In this document: positions 1 through 9,099 of the stretch, one piece after another
How positions within the stretch are numbered: the first letter of the stretch is position 1
Layout of the letters: every line of letters starts with the position of its first letter
NCBI GenBank assembly: GCA_026193435.1
Contig: JAPHUN010000141.1
Coordinates: 1-11,758 of the forward strand
From: Chlorobium sp.
GTDB taxonomy: Bacteria > Bacteroidota > Chlorobiia > Chlorobiales > Chlorobiaceae
DNA length: 11,758 nucleotides
Direction of reading: 5' to 3'
Translations under genes and position numbers: made by a program
Notes under the pieces: generated by a model
The model's input: the letters and a program-made list of their open reading frames with translations, nothing else
Told to the model about the DNA's origin: nothing
Database searches by the model: none

Positions 1-2766
<2,766 letters not shown>

Positions 2767-2799
2767 TCAGCTTTACCCCGTTATGCGATTCAGTACAAC

Positions 2800-3633
2800 T
2801 TACTGAAACTGTTTCCTTGCCTTTTCAAGCACTGTACTATAATACTGTTTTTGTTTCTCTACTATAAGAAGATCCTCAATATTCCCGTAGGCCTGGAGAA
2901 GGCTCTTTCTTTCTCCTTTCATTACAATATCATGCATTTCCATGATAACAAAAAGCGAATCATGCAGCGAAATGACCGAAGAGATTTCCCCTGGAGCCAT
3001 ACCGTTAAGGGATCGCTTCACGTTATCGTTTTCCAGGTGGAGCTGCCTGAGAGCTCTCAACTGCAGGCCTTTTCCGCGCGCTTCCATATTCTTTCGGGCA
3101 TACCGGGGCTCAATTGATCCTATCAGCTTGATCAAGCTCTCCTCATCACCTTGATGCTGCCTCAGAGCATTCTTCATCCGGCTTGCCGTGACTGCCGAAG
3201 AAAAATAATATCGTGAAACGCCGTACTCCGTATCAGAACAGACAAACAAATCAGGAAACGCTCTGTAAAAAGCGGTAACCTCGGACGAGTCGACAGCAAA
3301 CCCCTGCTTCTTTTCAATCTGATCTATCTCTCTGTCAAGAAATCGCTGAACAATGATCTGTCGTGTCGCTTTTTCAATCAGTAACTTTGACTCCGCCTCA
3401 TCGGCAAAGCCCTTTTCCAGAGCAAGCTGATAGAGTGCGGCAAGATCCTTCCAGTCTTCTATGTAGATACCAGAAGCGGTAAGACTGTCTTCCTGTGAGG
3501 AATAGGTTATCGATGCAAGCAGCTCGTCACGCGTCAACTGAAGATCTCCGGATTTGGCTACAACATCGTCATGTTGATTTCCGCAGCCGGCAAGAATAAA
3601 CGACACCACAACAAGAAAGGGAAGCTGCTTCAT
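2800..3633 (-). CDS. SurA-like lipoprotein with degenerate parvulin region
   Basis: The function is not established; it is probably a membrane-anchored periplasmic folding or targeting factor. The 277-residue product starts MKQLPFLVVVSFILAGC, a lipoprotein signal with lipobox LAGC and lipidated Cys17. Residues 25-125 look like a SurA/PrsA-type helical N-domain (VVAKSGDLQLTRDELLASI, then a helix with IIVQRFLDREIDQIEKKQG and FYRAFPDLF). Residues 131-235 echo a parvulin fold: EYGVSRYYF stands where an active domain has the HILI-type strand, and LNGMAPGEISSV followed by DSLFVIMEM matches the end of a PpiC domain. The conserved catalytic stretch and the GG loop are not recognisable, so isomerase activity is unlikely. 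A longer frame (to 3693) overlaps secF and would bury the signal peptide; the start at 3633 is chosen for its strong ribosome-binding site, lipobox and 4-nt gap to the secF stop, which suggests translational coupling. Confidence 0.8.
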   Translation of the reverse strand: MKQLPFLVVVSFILAGCGNQHDDVVAKSGDLQLTRDELLASITYSSQEDSLTASGIYIEDWKDLAALYQLALEKGFADEAESKLLIEKATRQIIVQRFLDREIDQIEKKQGFAVDSSEVTAFYRAFPDLFVCSDTEYGVSRYYFSSAVTASRMKNALRQHQGDEESLIKLIGSIEPRYARKNMEARGKGLQLRALRQLHLENDNVKRSLNGMAPGEISSVISLHDSLFVIMEMHDIVMKGERKSLLQAYGNIEDLLIVEKQKQYYSTVLEKARKQFQ

Positions 3634-3637
3634 GCCG

Positions 3638-4564
3638 CTATCCCCCCCTGAGTTTAATCGAACGCCTGGTTTTCTTCTGCCAGTCGAGAACAAGAGGTGC
3701 CGCGATAAACAATGAAGAGTAGGTACCGATTACGATACCGAGAAGTATCGCGAAGGTAAATCCCCGAATAGCAGGACCTGCAAAGAAAAACAGAACAAGA
3801 ACGACAACAAGAGTGGTTCCCGAAGTAATAACCGTCCTGCTTAACGTCTCATTGAGACTGCGGTTGAAAATGGCGGTATACTCGGAGGATTTTCCTGAAC
3901 GGATATTTTCACGAATCCTGTCATAGATAACGACTGTATCGTTGATGGAGTAGCCTGCTATAGTCAGAAAAGCGGCAATAACACTCTGATCTATAACCAG
4001 AGGCATATAATCAAAGAGACCTCCGAAAATGCTGAATAAACCGAGAACGATAAACACATCGTGAAATATGGCCATAACACTCGCCACAGCAAAGCTGAAC
4101 TCAAAGCGGATTCCTACGTATATCAGAATCGCTATCACCGCCCCGAGAAGCGCTTTCAGGGCAGCCCATTTCAGATCGGATGCAATACTGGGACCAACGG
4201 AATCAATCCGCAAAACCTCATGAGGATTATCTGCAATCCTGTCATCAAGCGCATTGTTCACCAGCGACTTCAAATCGTTAAGATTACCCTCGAAAGCGGT
4301 CTGCAGAAGAATAGATCGATCAGCCCCGTATCGCTTAACCGTTCCATCCACTCCTGCTTCCTTGAGCACCGACCGGACTTCACCAACAGTCACCTCGTCT
4401 TCAAAGCGAAGTACAACCTCAGTCCCTCCCTTGAAGTCGATACCGAAATTCAATCCTTTTACAAACAAGGACACGACTCCGGCAAGCATCAGAGTGATAG
4501 AAATGACATAGGCTATCTTCCTGTTCTTAAGAAAGTCTACGTTCGTTTTATGTATCAATTGCAT
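3638..4564 (-). CDS. secF: Protein translocase subunit SecF
   Basis: SecF pairs with SecD in the inner membrane and uses the proton gradient to help complete Sec-dependent export and to release proteins on the periplasmic side. The 308-residue protein has TM1 at about 17-36; the family signature GIDFKGG (41-47) at the start of the first periplasmic domain; VGPSIASDL (from 123) before TM2; TM2-TM3 at about 134-181; TM4 with GYSINDTVVIYDRIREN (204-220); and TM5-TM6 at about 245-295 with GPAIRGFTFAILLGIVIGTYSSLF. The length fits stand-alone SecF proteins (about 300-320). The ATG at 4564 has AAGGAA 8 nt upstream. It sits 23 nt after the secD stop and 4 nt before the lipoprotein start, in one operon. 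Nothing is missing from the conserved motifs. Confidence 0.96.
   Translation of the reverse strand: MQLIHKTNVDFLKNRKIAYVISITLMLAGVVSLFVKGLNFGIDFKGGTEVVLRFEDEVTVGEVRSVLKEAGVDGTVKRYGADRSILLQTAFEGNLNDLKSLVNNALDDRIADNPHEVLRIDSVGPSIASDLKWAALKALLGAVIAILIYVGIRFEFSFAVASVMAIFHDVFIVLGLFSIFGGLFDYMPLVIDQSVIAAFLTIAGYSINDTVVIYDRIRENIRSGKSSEYTAIFNRSLNETLSRTVITSGTTLVVVLVLFFFAGPAIRGFTFAILLGIVIGTYSSLFIAAPLVLDWQKKTRRSIKLRGG
3642..3648 (-). promoter_or_regulatory. Strong ribosome-binding site that decides the lipoprotein start
   Basis: On the minus strand a run of seven G residues ends 8 nt before the ATG at 3633-3631. It lies within the last codons of secF. No comparable site precedes the more upstream in-frame ATG at 3693, so this site supports the shorter, lipobox-containing product and points to coupled translation with secF. 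Confidence 0.7.
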
Positions 4565-4587
4565 ACTGAATATTCCTTAATGATATT

Positions 4588-6405
4588 TTATCCGAAACTC
4601 TTGGCTGTCATGAGATTTCGATCAATCAGCAGATCAAAAATAACTTTAGTAACTACCAGCGCGGTAAAAAGACTGGCCGCAATACCTATCATGAGCGTGA
4701 GCGCAAATCCCTGAATCGGGCCAATGCCATAGATGTAGAGGAGGAATCCGGCGCCAAGTGTTGTAATCTGAGAATCAACGATAGCTGAGAATGCCTTGCT
4801 GTATCCGGTATCAACGGCGAGACGCAAGTTTTTTCCCTGAGCGATCTCCTCCCTGATCCGTTCAAAAATAAGCACATTTGCATCAACAGCCATACCTATG
4901 GTCAGCACGATACCGGCAATACCCGGCAGGCTGAGTGCCGCACTGAATCCGGCGAGCACAGAGAGCACAAAAAGAATATTCAGGACAAGCGCGATGTCTG
5001 CGGATAACCCTGCCTTCCGGTAGTAAAACACCATAAATAAGGCGACAAGAAACAGGCCCCACGCTGCGGAGAGCAGGCCCGAACGGATATAATCAGCACC
5101 AAGCGTCGGACCGACTGTCCGTTCTTCAATGATTCTTACGGGCGCAGGTAACGCGCCTGCTTTCAAGACGATCTCAAGATCCTGAGCCTCTTCAATACCA
5201 TCAATGCCGTTGATCACGGAACTGCCGCCGGGAATTTTTGACTCCACCACTGGCGCAGAATACACGGCACCGTCCAGAACGATAGCAATCCTCCTGCCGA
5301 TATTCGCTCCGGTGATTCTCGCCCATTTAGCTGTCCCGTCAGAATTCATTTTCATGGTTACTTCGGGCTGAACCGCTGAAGCGCCAAAGGTTGCTTTCGC
5401 TTCAGTAATAACCCCTCCGGTAAGCTCGGGAGTTTTTTTCAGCAGATAGACATCGTAAAACATGGCGCCGTCACGCCCCTCTATCGACCGAGCCGACAGA
5501 CGGATTTCCGAATCTTTCGGGAGCAGTTTTTGAATACTTTCACGTTCAAACAGACCGGTCAGATACTCTTTCGAATAGTCCGGAGCGAAGACTCTGCCGT
5601 TTTCAAGAATAACGATGTTATCATAAAGAGGGTTGCTCGACCTTACGGCTCCCTTCTCTCCTTCCGCGCCCTTTTCTTCAGGAAGGTCCGGATTCTCACT
5701 GGCAACATCGTTCTCTGCCAGCGAACCGTTAATCCGCTCGAGAGCTTCAAGCAGGCTTTCATTATCTTTGACCAGCTTGAATTCCAGTTTCGCAGACCCG
5801 CGAAGCAGTTTGCGAATCCTGTCTTCGTCGGAAACACCGGGAAGGGCGACAATGATCCGTCTTGCTCCCTGGCTCTGAATCAGCGGTTCGGCAACGCCAT
5901 ACTGGTCAACCCGGTTCCTGATAATCTCCTTCGCTCTGACGACGGCGTCCTGCGCCTCTTTCCTCAGCTTGGCGATTATTTCCTCGTCACTGTCCCGCAC
6001 CTCATAAAAGTAACGGCTCATCCTTATGCTGCGCTCCTGAAATTCAGAAACCAGTACCTCGATCACCTGAGCGTTGCTTCCGGCAGTTTTGCTCCTGACA
6101 TCGGCAATGATCCGGCGGAAGGTATCATCTTTGTTCCATGCCTTCTCTTCAATAAGATCGATAAGATCAACTTCAAGGACGAGATACATGCCTCCCCTCA
6201 GGTCCAGCCCGAGTTTCAGACTTTTTTCAGCCGCGGCGTCCATCGACTCACGATGATCACGAACAAAGGAAAGGCTGTCTTCGGCAGCCTCCTGCCGGTC
6301 GAGCTGCTTTGAATAGGAATAATCCTGATACGTTGGCCACAACGACCAGAGTGCAAGTGCCGTCAAGGCGACAATAAGTATACTTTTAAACCGGTTGTTT
6401 TTCAT
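4588..6405 (-). CDS. secD: Protein translocase subunit SecD
   Basis: SecD is the large partner of SecF, an inner-membrane RND-like protein whose periplasmic head captures emerging polypeptides and drives their final export with the proton gradient. The 605 residues show TM1 at 8-24; GLDLRGG (66-72) opening the periplasmic region; head domains to about 430 including [11 protein letters not shown] (181-191), [10 protein letters not shown] (348-357) and [12 protein letters not shown] (374-385); GPTLGADYI (432-440) before TM2; TM2-TM4 between about 442 and 507; [17 protein letters not shown] (504-520); and TM5-TM6 to about 592. A charged low-complexity linker (about 229-258, rich in E, D and G) interrupts the head. 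The length matches E. coli SecD (615). The ATG at 6405 lacks a clear ribosome-binding site; the next possible start would remove TM1, so 6405 is kept. It is the first gene of the Sec/chaperone operon. Confidence 0.96.
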   Translation of the reverse strand: MKNNRFKSILIVALTALALWSLWPTYQDYSYSKQLDRQEAAEDSLSFVRDHRESMDAAAEKSLKLGLDLRGGMYLVLEVDLIDLIEEKAWNKDDTFRRIIADVRSKTAGSNAQVIEVLVSEFQERSIRMSRYFYEVRDSDEEIIAKLRKEAQDAVVRAKEIIRNRVDQYGVAEPLIQSQGARRIIVALPGVSDEDRIRKLLRGSAKLEFKLVKDNESLLEALERINGSLAENDVASENPDLPEEKGAEGEKGAVRSSNPLYDNIVILENGRVFAPDYSKEYLTGLFERESIQKLLPKDSEIRLSARSIEGRDGAMFYDVYLLKKTPELTGGVITEAKATFGASAVQPEVTMKMNSDGTAKWARITGANIGRRIAIVLDGAVYSAPVVESKIPGGSSVINGIDGIEEAQDLEIVLKAGALPAPVRIIEERTVGPTLGADYIRSGLLSAAWGLFLVALFMVFYYRKAGLSADIALVLNILFVLSVLAGFSAALSLPGIAGIVLTIGMAVDANVLIFERIREEIAQGKNLRLAVDTGYSKAFSAIVDSQITTLGAGFLLYIYGIGPIQGFALTLMIGIAASLFTALVVTKVIFDLLIDRNLMTAKSFG

Positions 6406-6412
6406 ACATGCA

Positions 6413-6442
6413 ATGATAGCTTTGCGAATAGTACGCGGTCAA
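6413..6442 (-). promoter_or_regulatory. Alternative secD-proximal promoter candidate
   Basis: On the minus strand TTGACC (6442-6437) and TATCAT (6418-6413) are separated by 18 nt. Transcription would start about at the secD ATG itself, giving an almost leaderless message, which would fit the missing ribosome-binding site. The match is decent but could be chance, and the upstream candidate at 6459-6487 competes with it. Confidence 0.3.
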
Positions 6443-6458
6443 TAAATCAAGATCAGCC

Positions 6459-6487
6459 AATATATAAAACCAGCACCTGATTAACAA
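6459..6487 (-). promoter_or_regulatory. Candidate sigma-70-type promoter of the secD operon
   Basis: On the minus strand TTGTTA (6487-6482, 4 of 6 to consensus) and TATATT (6464-6459, 5 of 6) are separated by exactly 17 nt. This would start transcription near 6452 and give a leader of about 45 nt before secD. The -35 element lies inside a perfect dyad (6477-6491). Confidence 0.45.
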
Positions 6488-6491
6488 TCAG
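6477..6491. promoter_or_regulatory. Dyad overlapping the secD -35 element (possible operator)
   Basis: CTGATT-AAC-AATCAG is a perfect 6-bp inverted repeat with a 3-nt centre. Its position across the candidate -35 hexamer is what a repressor site would look like. No regulator gene is in the window, so this is inference from symmetry and position. Confidence 0.3.
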
Positions 6492-6530
6492 TGGAAGCGG
6501 CATACTGCCTTACTCTAACCTGTCTTTAGA

Positions 6531-6636
6531 ACTGAAAGTCCTGCACTTTCCCAGTCTGGAAATTACATCCTGTATCTACCGGCTCGGCATGATAAATAGG
6601 AATAGGAGGCGACCATCAACCCTGCTGAGAGCCGAG
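6531..6636. other. Hairpin-rich segment between fccB and secD, role unknown
   Basis: The segment has a stem-loop of 9 bp with a 2-nt bulge (ACTGAAAGT at 6531-6539 with ACTTT at 6545-6549 and CAGT at 6552-6555) and a long-range pair CTCGGC with GCCGAG (6631-6636) enclosing about 40 nt. No open reading frame of note is present. It could be an untranslated leader of secD from a distal promoter, a small RNA, or simply spacer. No known riboswitch or housekeeping RNA core was recognised, and no convincing promoter fixes the strand. Confidence 0.25.
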
Positions 6637-6664
6637 TAACAGAAAAGCCCGGCAAATGCCGGGC
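6637..6664 (-). terminator. Intrinsic terminator of the fccAB operon
   Basis: The perfect dyad GCCCGGC-AAAT-GCCGGGC (6647-6664) lies 28 nt after the fccB stop. Read on the minus strand it is a GC-rich stem with a small loop followed at once by TTTTCTGTT. This is the usual form of a Rho-independent terminator and isolates fccAB from the secD operon. On the plus strand no T-run follows, so it acts in one direction. Confidence 0.85.
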
Positions 6665-6692
6665 CTTCATGTATTCTGGTAAACATCAGAGC

Positions 6693-7985
6693 TTATCCCC
6701 AGATATCCTGAGATATGTTGTTATACCAGCCACGTGCGTAGGTTGCCTCTTCACTCAGCTGATCATCGTCAGCGTCCATGGGAGTAAGACCTCCCGCCCC
6801 CTTTATACTCACAATACCATCGCTGGTGAGCTTGTAGACAGCGGCAACAGAAATACCGTAACCCGGTCCGACAAGACTGTAACAGGTATTGACAAGTGAC
6901 GGCGGTGCCGGTACCATACCCTGCATCAGCCGGACAATACTTGCCGCAGTGACCTTGCCCTGACTACTTGCGGCAAAACCTGATTTCGGCATCGCTCCGG
7001 CAATAGAAGCATCACCAATGACATGAATACCCGGATGAATGGTAGACTCAAAGGTAATCGGGTTGACCGGGCACCACCCGCTCTCATTGGTCAATCCTGC
7101 ATCAAGAGCGATTTTCCCGACTTTCTGGGGAGGAATAACATTGATCACTCCGCCTTTCACCGGTCCGTTTGCAGTCTGAACCGTCATATTTGCAGGGTCA
7201 ACTGAAACAATTTTGCCTCCCGCCGAGCCGGCACGCCACTCGATAAGATCACCGTAAAGCCTTTCCCATCCTTTGGTAAAGAGGCCCTGTTTGGAAAATT
7301 TCTCTTTGGCATCAAGAATAATAACCTTGGAATTCGGCTTATTCTTTTTCAGATAGTTGGCAACAAGACTTGCTCTTTCATACGGTCCGGGAGGGCATCG
7401 GAACGGGTTACCCGGAGGACAGATAATAACATTATCCCCGTCCTTCATCTCCTGAAGCTGTTTAGCCAGGAGCTCGGTCTGCGGTCCCGCCTTGTATGCA
7501 TGAGGCATCACCGTGTTGGCAACCTCCTCGGAGTACCCTTCAATAGCGTCATAATCAAAATCAATACCTGGAGAAACCACGAGGCGGTCATACTTCAGCA
7601 CCTTACCGCCTTTAAGCGTAACAGAGTGGTTGGCAGCATCGATTTCAGTAGCCGTGTCATGAATAACCTCTACACCATGCGTGTTTTTCAAGATGTCATA
7701 TGTCTGAGCGATATCTTTCATCTCTTTTAAGCCACCTAACACCCAGTTACTGAAAGGGCAGGTATAATATGTCGTTACGGGCTCGACCAGGGTAACGGCA
7801 ATGGATGAATCAAGTTTTTTGATATATTTTGCCGCAGATGCACCACCGAATCCTCCGCCAACAACAACCACGTGCTTCTGGTTTGCAAACAGCGGCTTTG
7901 CTCCGCCGAACAGGCCAAGTGTAGAACCGGCAGCTCCGGCCATAACGAGTTTACTGAAATCTCTACGTGTAAATTTCTGACTCAT
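6693..7985 (-). CDS. fccB: Flavocytochrome c sulfide dehydrogenase, FAD subunit
   Basis: FccB oxidises sulfide to sulfur or polysulfide in the periplasm and passes electrons to the haem of FccA. The 430-residue precursor opens with a Tat signal (TRRDFSKLV, twin Arg at 7-8; hydrophobic 13-27; likely cleavage near Ala34). It then has a Rossmann FAD site [16 protein letters not shown] (39-54) and key cysteines: Cys76 in YYTCPFSN, which becomes about residue 42 of the mature protein and matches the covalent FAD-binding Cys42 of Allochromatium FccB; and Cys197 (FRCPPG) and Cys368 (NTCYSL), which match the active-site disulfide pair. VIGDAS (322-327) is the second FAD motif. Length and cysteines separate it from sulfide:quinone reductase. 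GGGGG stands 7 nt before the ATG, and the gene begins 14 nt after the fccA stop. Its Tat export fits folding with FAD in the cytoplasm. A hairpin terminator follows. Confidence 0.95.
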   Translation of the reverse strand: MSQKFTRRDFSKLVMAGAAGSTLGLFGGAKPLFANQKHVVVVGGGFGGASAAKYIKKLDSSIAVTLVEPVTTYYTCPFSNWVLGGLKEMKDIAQTYDILKNTHGVEVIHDTATEIDAANHSVTLKGGKVLKYDRLVVSPGIDFDYDAIEGYSEEVANTVMPHAYKAGPQTELLAKQLQEMKDGDNVIICPPGNPFRCPPGPYERASLVANYLKKNKPNSKVIILDAKEKFSKQGLFTKGWERLYGDLIEWRAGSAGGKIVSVDPANMTVQTANGPVKGGVINVIPPQKVGKIALDAGLTNESGWCPVNPITFESTIHPGIHVIGDASIAGAMPKSGFAASSQGKVTAASIVRLMQGMVPAPPSLVNTCYSLVGPGYGISVAAVYKLTSDGIVSIKGAGGLTPMDADDDQLSEEATYARGWYNNISQDIWG

Positions 7986-7999
7986 GTTTATTCCCCCGC

Positions 8000-8374
8000 T
8001 TATTTAGAATTTTGTTGACTTAGGCTGCCAAAGTATTCAGCAATGAGTTCAATCTCCTCATCGGTATACCCTTTTGCATGACGACCCATTACCGTAGAGT
8101 AACGCTCATCACTCTTAAACTCCATCAGAGCCGTTTTCAGGTACGATGCTGATTTCCCATAGAAACCGGGAATAATACCGACACTTTTACCATCGGTACC
8201 ATGGCAGGATGCGCAGGAAAGCGCGAGAATCTGACCGCGAGGATCAATTTCCTCAGATTCAGCTGCTGACTGCTGAGCCGATTCCTGAGTGCCGGACGGC
8301 TGCGAATTACACCCGGCAAGGGCAGCAGCAGAAATAATGCCGACAGACAGCCATGAGGTAATTTTTTTAACCAT
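8000..8374 (-). CDS. fccA: Flavocytochrome c sulfide dehydrogenase, monohaem cytochrome c subunit (predicted lipoprotein)
   Basis: FccA accepts electrons from the FccB flavin and delivers them to periplasmic cytochromes feeding the photosynthetic reaction centre or respiratory chain. The 124-residue precursor has a single haem-binding motif CASCH (54-58) with Met96 ([10 protein letters not shown]) as the likely sixth ligand, so it is a monohaem form, unlike the dihaem FccA of purple sulfur bacteria. The C-terminal helix [16 protein letters not shown] is typical of small class I cytochromes c. The N-terminus [22 protein letters not shown] is a lipoprotein signal with Cys22, followed by a Ser/Gln/Glu-rich linker (23-43); this predicts a membrane-tethered subunit. 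AAGGAG lies 9 nt before the ATG. It is the first gene of fccAB, 14 nt ahead of fccB, with paired inverted repeats upstream. Confidence 0.93.
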   Translation of the reverse strand: MVKKITSWLSVGIISAAALAGCNSQPSGTQESAQQSAAESEEIDPRGQILALSCASCHGTDGKSVGIIPGFYGKSASYLKTALMEFKSDERYSTVMGRHAKGYTDEEIELIAEYFGSLSQQNSK

Positions 8375-8441
8375 AGTTCTAATCTCCTTGTTTTATTATG
8401 AATTAGCGGAGTGATGAGACCTGATTCTTCTATACTGTTCG

Positions 8442-8489
8442 TTAAAGCGTAACAGGGCTTTCCGCGATCTCTCCTGAATGACGCTTTAA
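8442..8489. repeat. 9-bp inverted repeat in the fccA upstream region
   Basis: TTAAAGCGT (8442-8450) and ACGCTTTAA (8481-8489) are a perfect 9-bp inverted repeat with a 30-nt spacer, 67 to 115 nt upstream of the fccA start. It may be paired binding half-sites for a regulator or a stem in the fccA leader transcript. Nothing else in the sequence decides between these. Confidence 0.5.
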
Positions 8490-8498
8490 GACTTTCTG

Positions 8499-8537
8499 TT
8501 TTCTGCTATATTTTCTTTTGTCCCTTTCGGCAGAAAA
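8499..8537. repeat. 8-bp inverted repeat in the fccA upstream region
   Basis: TTTTCTGC (8499-8506) and GCAGAAAA (8530-8537) form a perfect 8-bp inverted repeat with a 23-nt spacer, just beyond the 9-bp repeat at 8442-8489. Two widely spaced dyads side by side are more suggestive of regulation than one alone. Confidence 0.4.
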
Positions 8538-8611
8538 ATCGTATCAATATCTGCTTGCAGCACGCACTACCTTTCTTGAAGTATGCCTTATGCCATACAC
8601 CGATATATTAA

Positions 8612-8630
8612 TGACTGCTCTAAACAGTCA
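8612..8630. repeat. Short dyad TGACTG-N7-CAGTCA
   Basis: A perfect 6-bp inverted repeat with a 7-nt loop in the fccA-mnmG gap. No T-run follows on either strand, so it is not an obvious terminator. Function unknown. Confidence 0.3.
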
Positions 8631-8683
8631 CTCTGATCGCAGATGAATGTCAACCGCCCCTGGGTTCACATCCTCCTGTAGTA

Positions 8684-8693
8684 CAGTATACTG
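8684..8693. repeat. 10-bp palindrome CAGTATACTG
   Basis: A perfect 10-bp palindrome about 310 nt upstream of fccA. It could be a regulator site, but a palindrome this short can arise by chance. Confidence 0.25.
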
Positions 8694-8791
8694 CTCGATC
8701 ACATACATGCCGGAGAGATTCATCATGCGTCTTTGAAAAAATCGCAACCTCTATTAGCCTGCACTTTTCTCACATTCTGCGCGGGCCATAC

Positions 8792-8807
8792 ATAACTATG
8801 TAGTTAT
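8792..8807. promoter_or_regulatory. Dyad ATAACTA-TG-TAGTTAT (possible operator)
   Basis: A perfect 7-bp inverted repeat with a 2-nt centre in an A+T-rich part of the fccA-mnmG gap. Its size and symmetry are typical of a site for a dimeric winged-helix regulator. No such regulator is encoded nearby, and no promoter is clearly positioned around it. Confidence 0.35.
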
Positions 8808-9046
8808 ATAACAATTTTTATTCTGCGACACAAATATTTATTAATTACTGCACGGCAAACCGTTACCCCCCGAAAAGACTCTTTAGATCCGCACATGGGG
8901 CTTCTGAAGTTTGAGCACCAAAACCTGTCAAATATCCCTTGATTATGTAGATTATATTCTATCGAACGATTCCGGAAACCTCAGCGTATATTGTCTCTTG
9001 ACAAGAAGACTTCACGTTAGGGCAAGAATCACATAACTCTATATAT

Positions 9047-9052
9047 TATAAT
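9047..9052 (+). promoter_or_regulatory. Candidate -10 element of mnmG
   Basis: A perfect TATAAT sits in an A+T-rich block, placing a start near 9059 and giving a leader of about 40 nt that would contain the parS-like dyad. No good -35 hexamer lies 16-18 nt upstream; a TTGACA at 8998-9003 is too far away. The call rests mainly on the hexamer and its distance from the gene. Confidence 0.35.
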
Positions 9053-9075
9053 ATATTAACTGACATCATAAGACA

Positions 9076-9091
9076 TGTTTCACGTGAAACA
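9076..9091. other. parS-type ParB-binding site, upstream copy
   Basis: TGTTTCACGTGAAACA is a perfect 16-bp palindrome and agrees with the chromosomal parS consensus first defined for Spo0J/ParB of Bacillus subtilis. ParB loads on such sites, spreads, and with ParA and SMC organises and segregates the origin region. Here it lies 8 nt before the mnmG start codon, probably inside the mRNA leader. The call rests on an exact match to a long, low-probability motif and on a second copy 1.9 kb away. Confidence 0.88.
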
Positions 9092-9099
9092 CACAAGTA

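Larger units (their letters stand above)
8375..9099. other. Long intergenic region between divergent fccA and mnmG, no gene seen
   Basis: This 725-nt stretch has only very short frames (for example 17 codons from 8583) and nothing recognisable as tRNA or other structural RNA. It is richer in A+T than its flanks, especially near 8790-8850 and 9030-9060. It contains several perfect dyads: 8442-8489, 8499-8537, 8612-8630, 8684-8693 and 8792-8807, and a parS-like site at 9076-9091. It must hold the promoters of both divergent genes, but no convincing -35/-10 pair was found for fccA. No DnaA-box cluster was seen, so it is not obviously the origin itself. Confidence 0.6.

Noticed and set aside
3634..3693. 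Longer N-terminus (20 extra residues) for the SurA-like lipoprotein
   Set aside because: It would overlap secF by 56 nt, has no good ribosome-binding site and would bury the lipoprotein signal peptide.
4061..4714. 217-codon plus-strand frame opposite secF and the end of secD
   Set aside because: It runs antisense across two certain genes and the gap between them, with no family resemblance.
5530..6312. 260-codon open frame on the plus strand opposite secD
   Set aside because: It lies wholly antisense to a gene with all SecD motifs, and its translation has no recognisable domain. It is a shadow frame.
6584..6640. Possible thiamine-type riboswitch because of CTGAGAGCCGAG near 6625-6636
   Set aside because: The rest of the conserved core is absent and the segment does not precede a thiamine gene on that strand.
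6731..7874. Two CACGTG cores inside fccB (6731-6736 and 7869-7874) as further parS sites
   Set aside because: Their flanks do not match TGTTTC/GAAACA, so only the central six bases agree.
8998..9026. TTGACA at 8998-9003 as the -35 element of mnmG
   Set aside because: No -10-like hexamer lies 16-18 nt downstream; the good TATAAT is 43 nt away.
8375..9099. Replication origin in the fccA-mnmG gap
   Set aside because: It is A+T-rich in parts, but no cluster of DnaA boxes (TTATNCACA) was seen.
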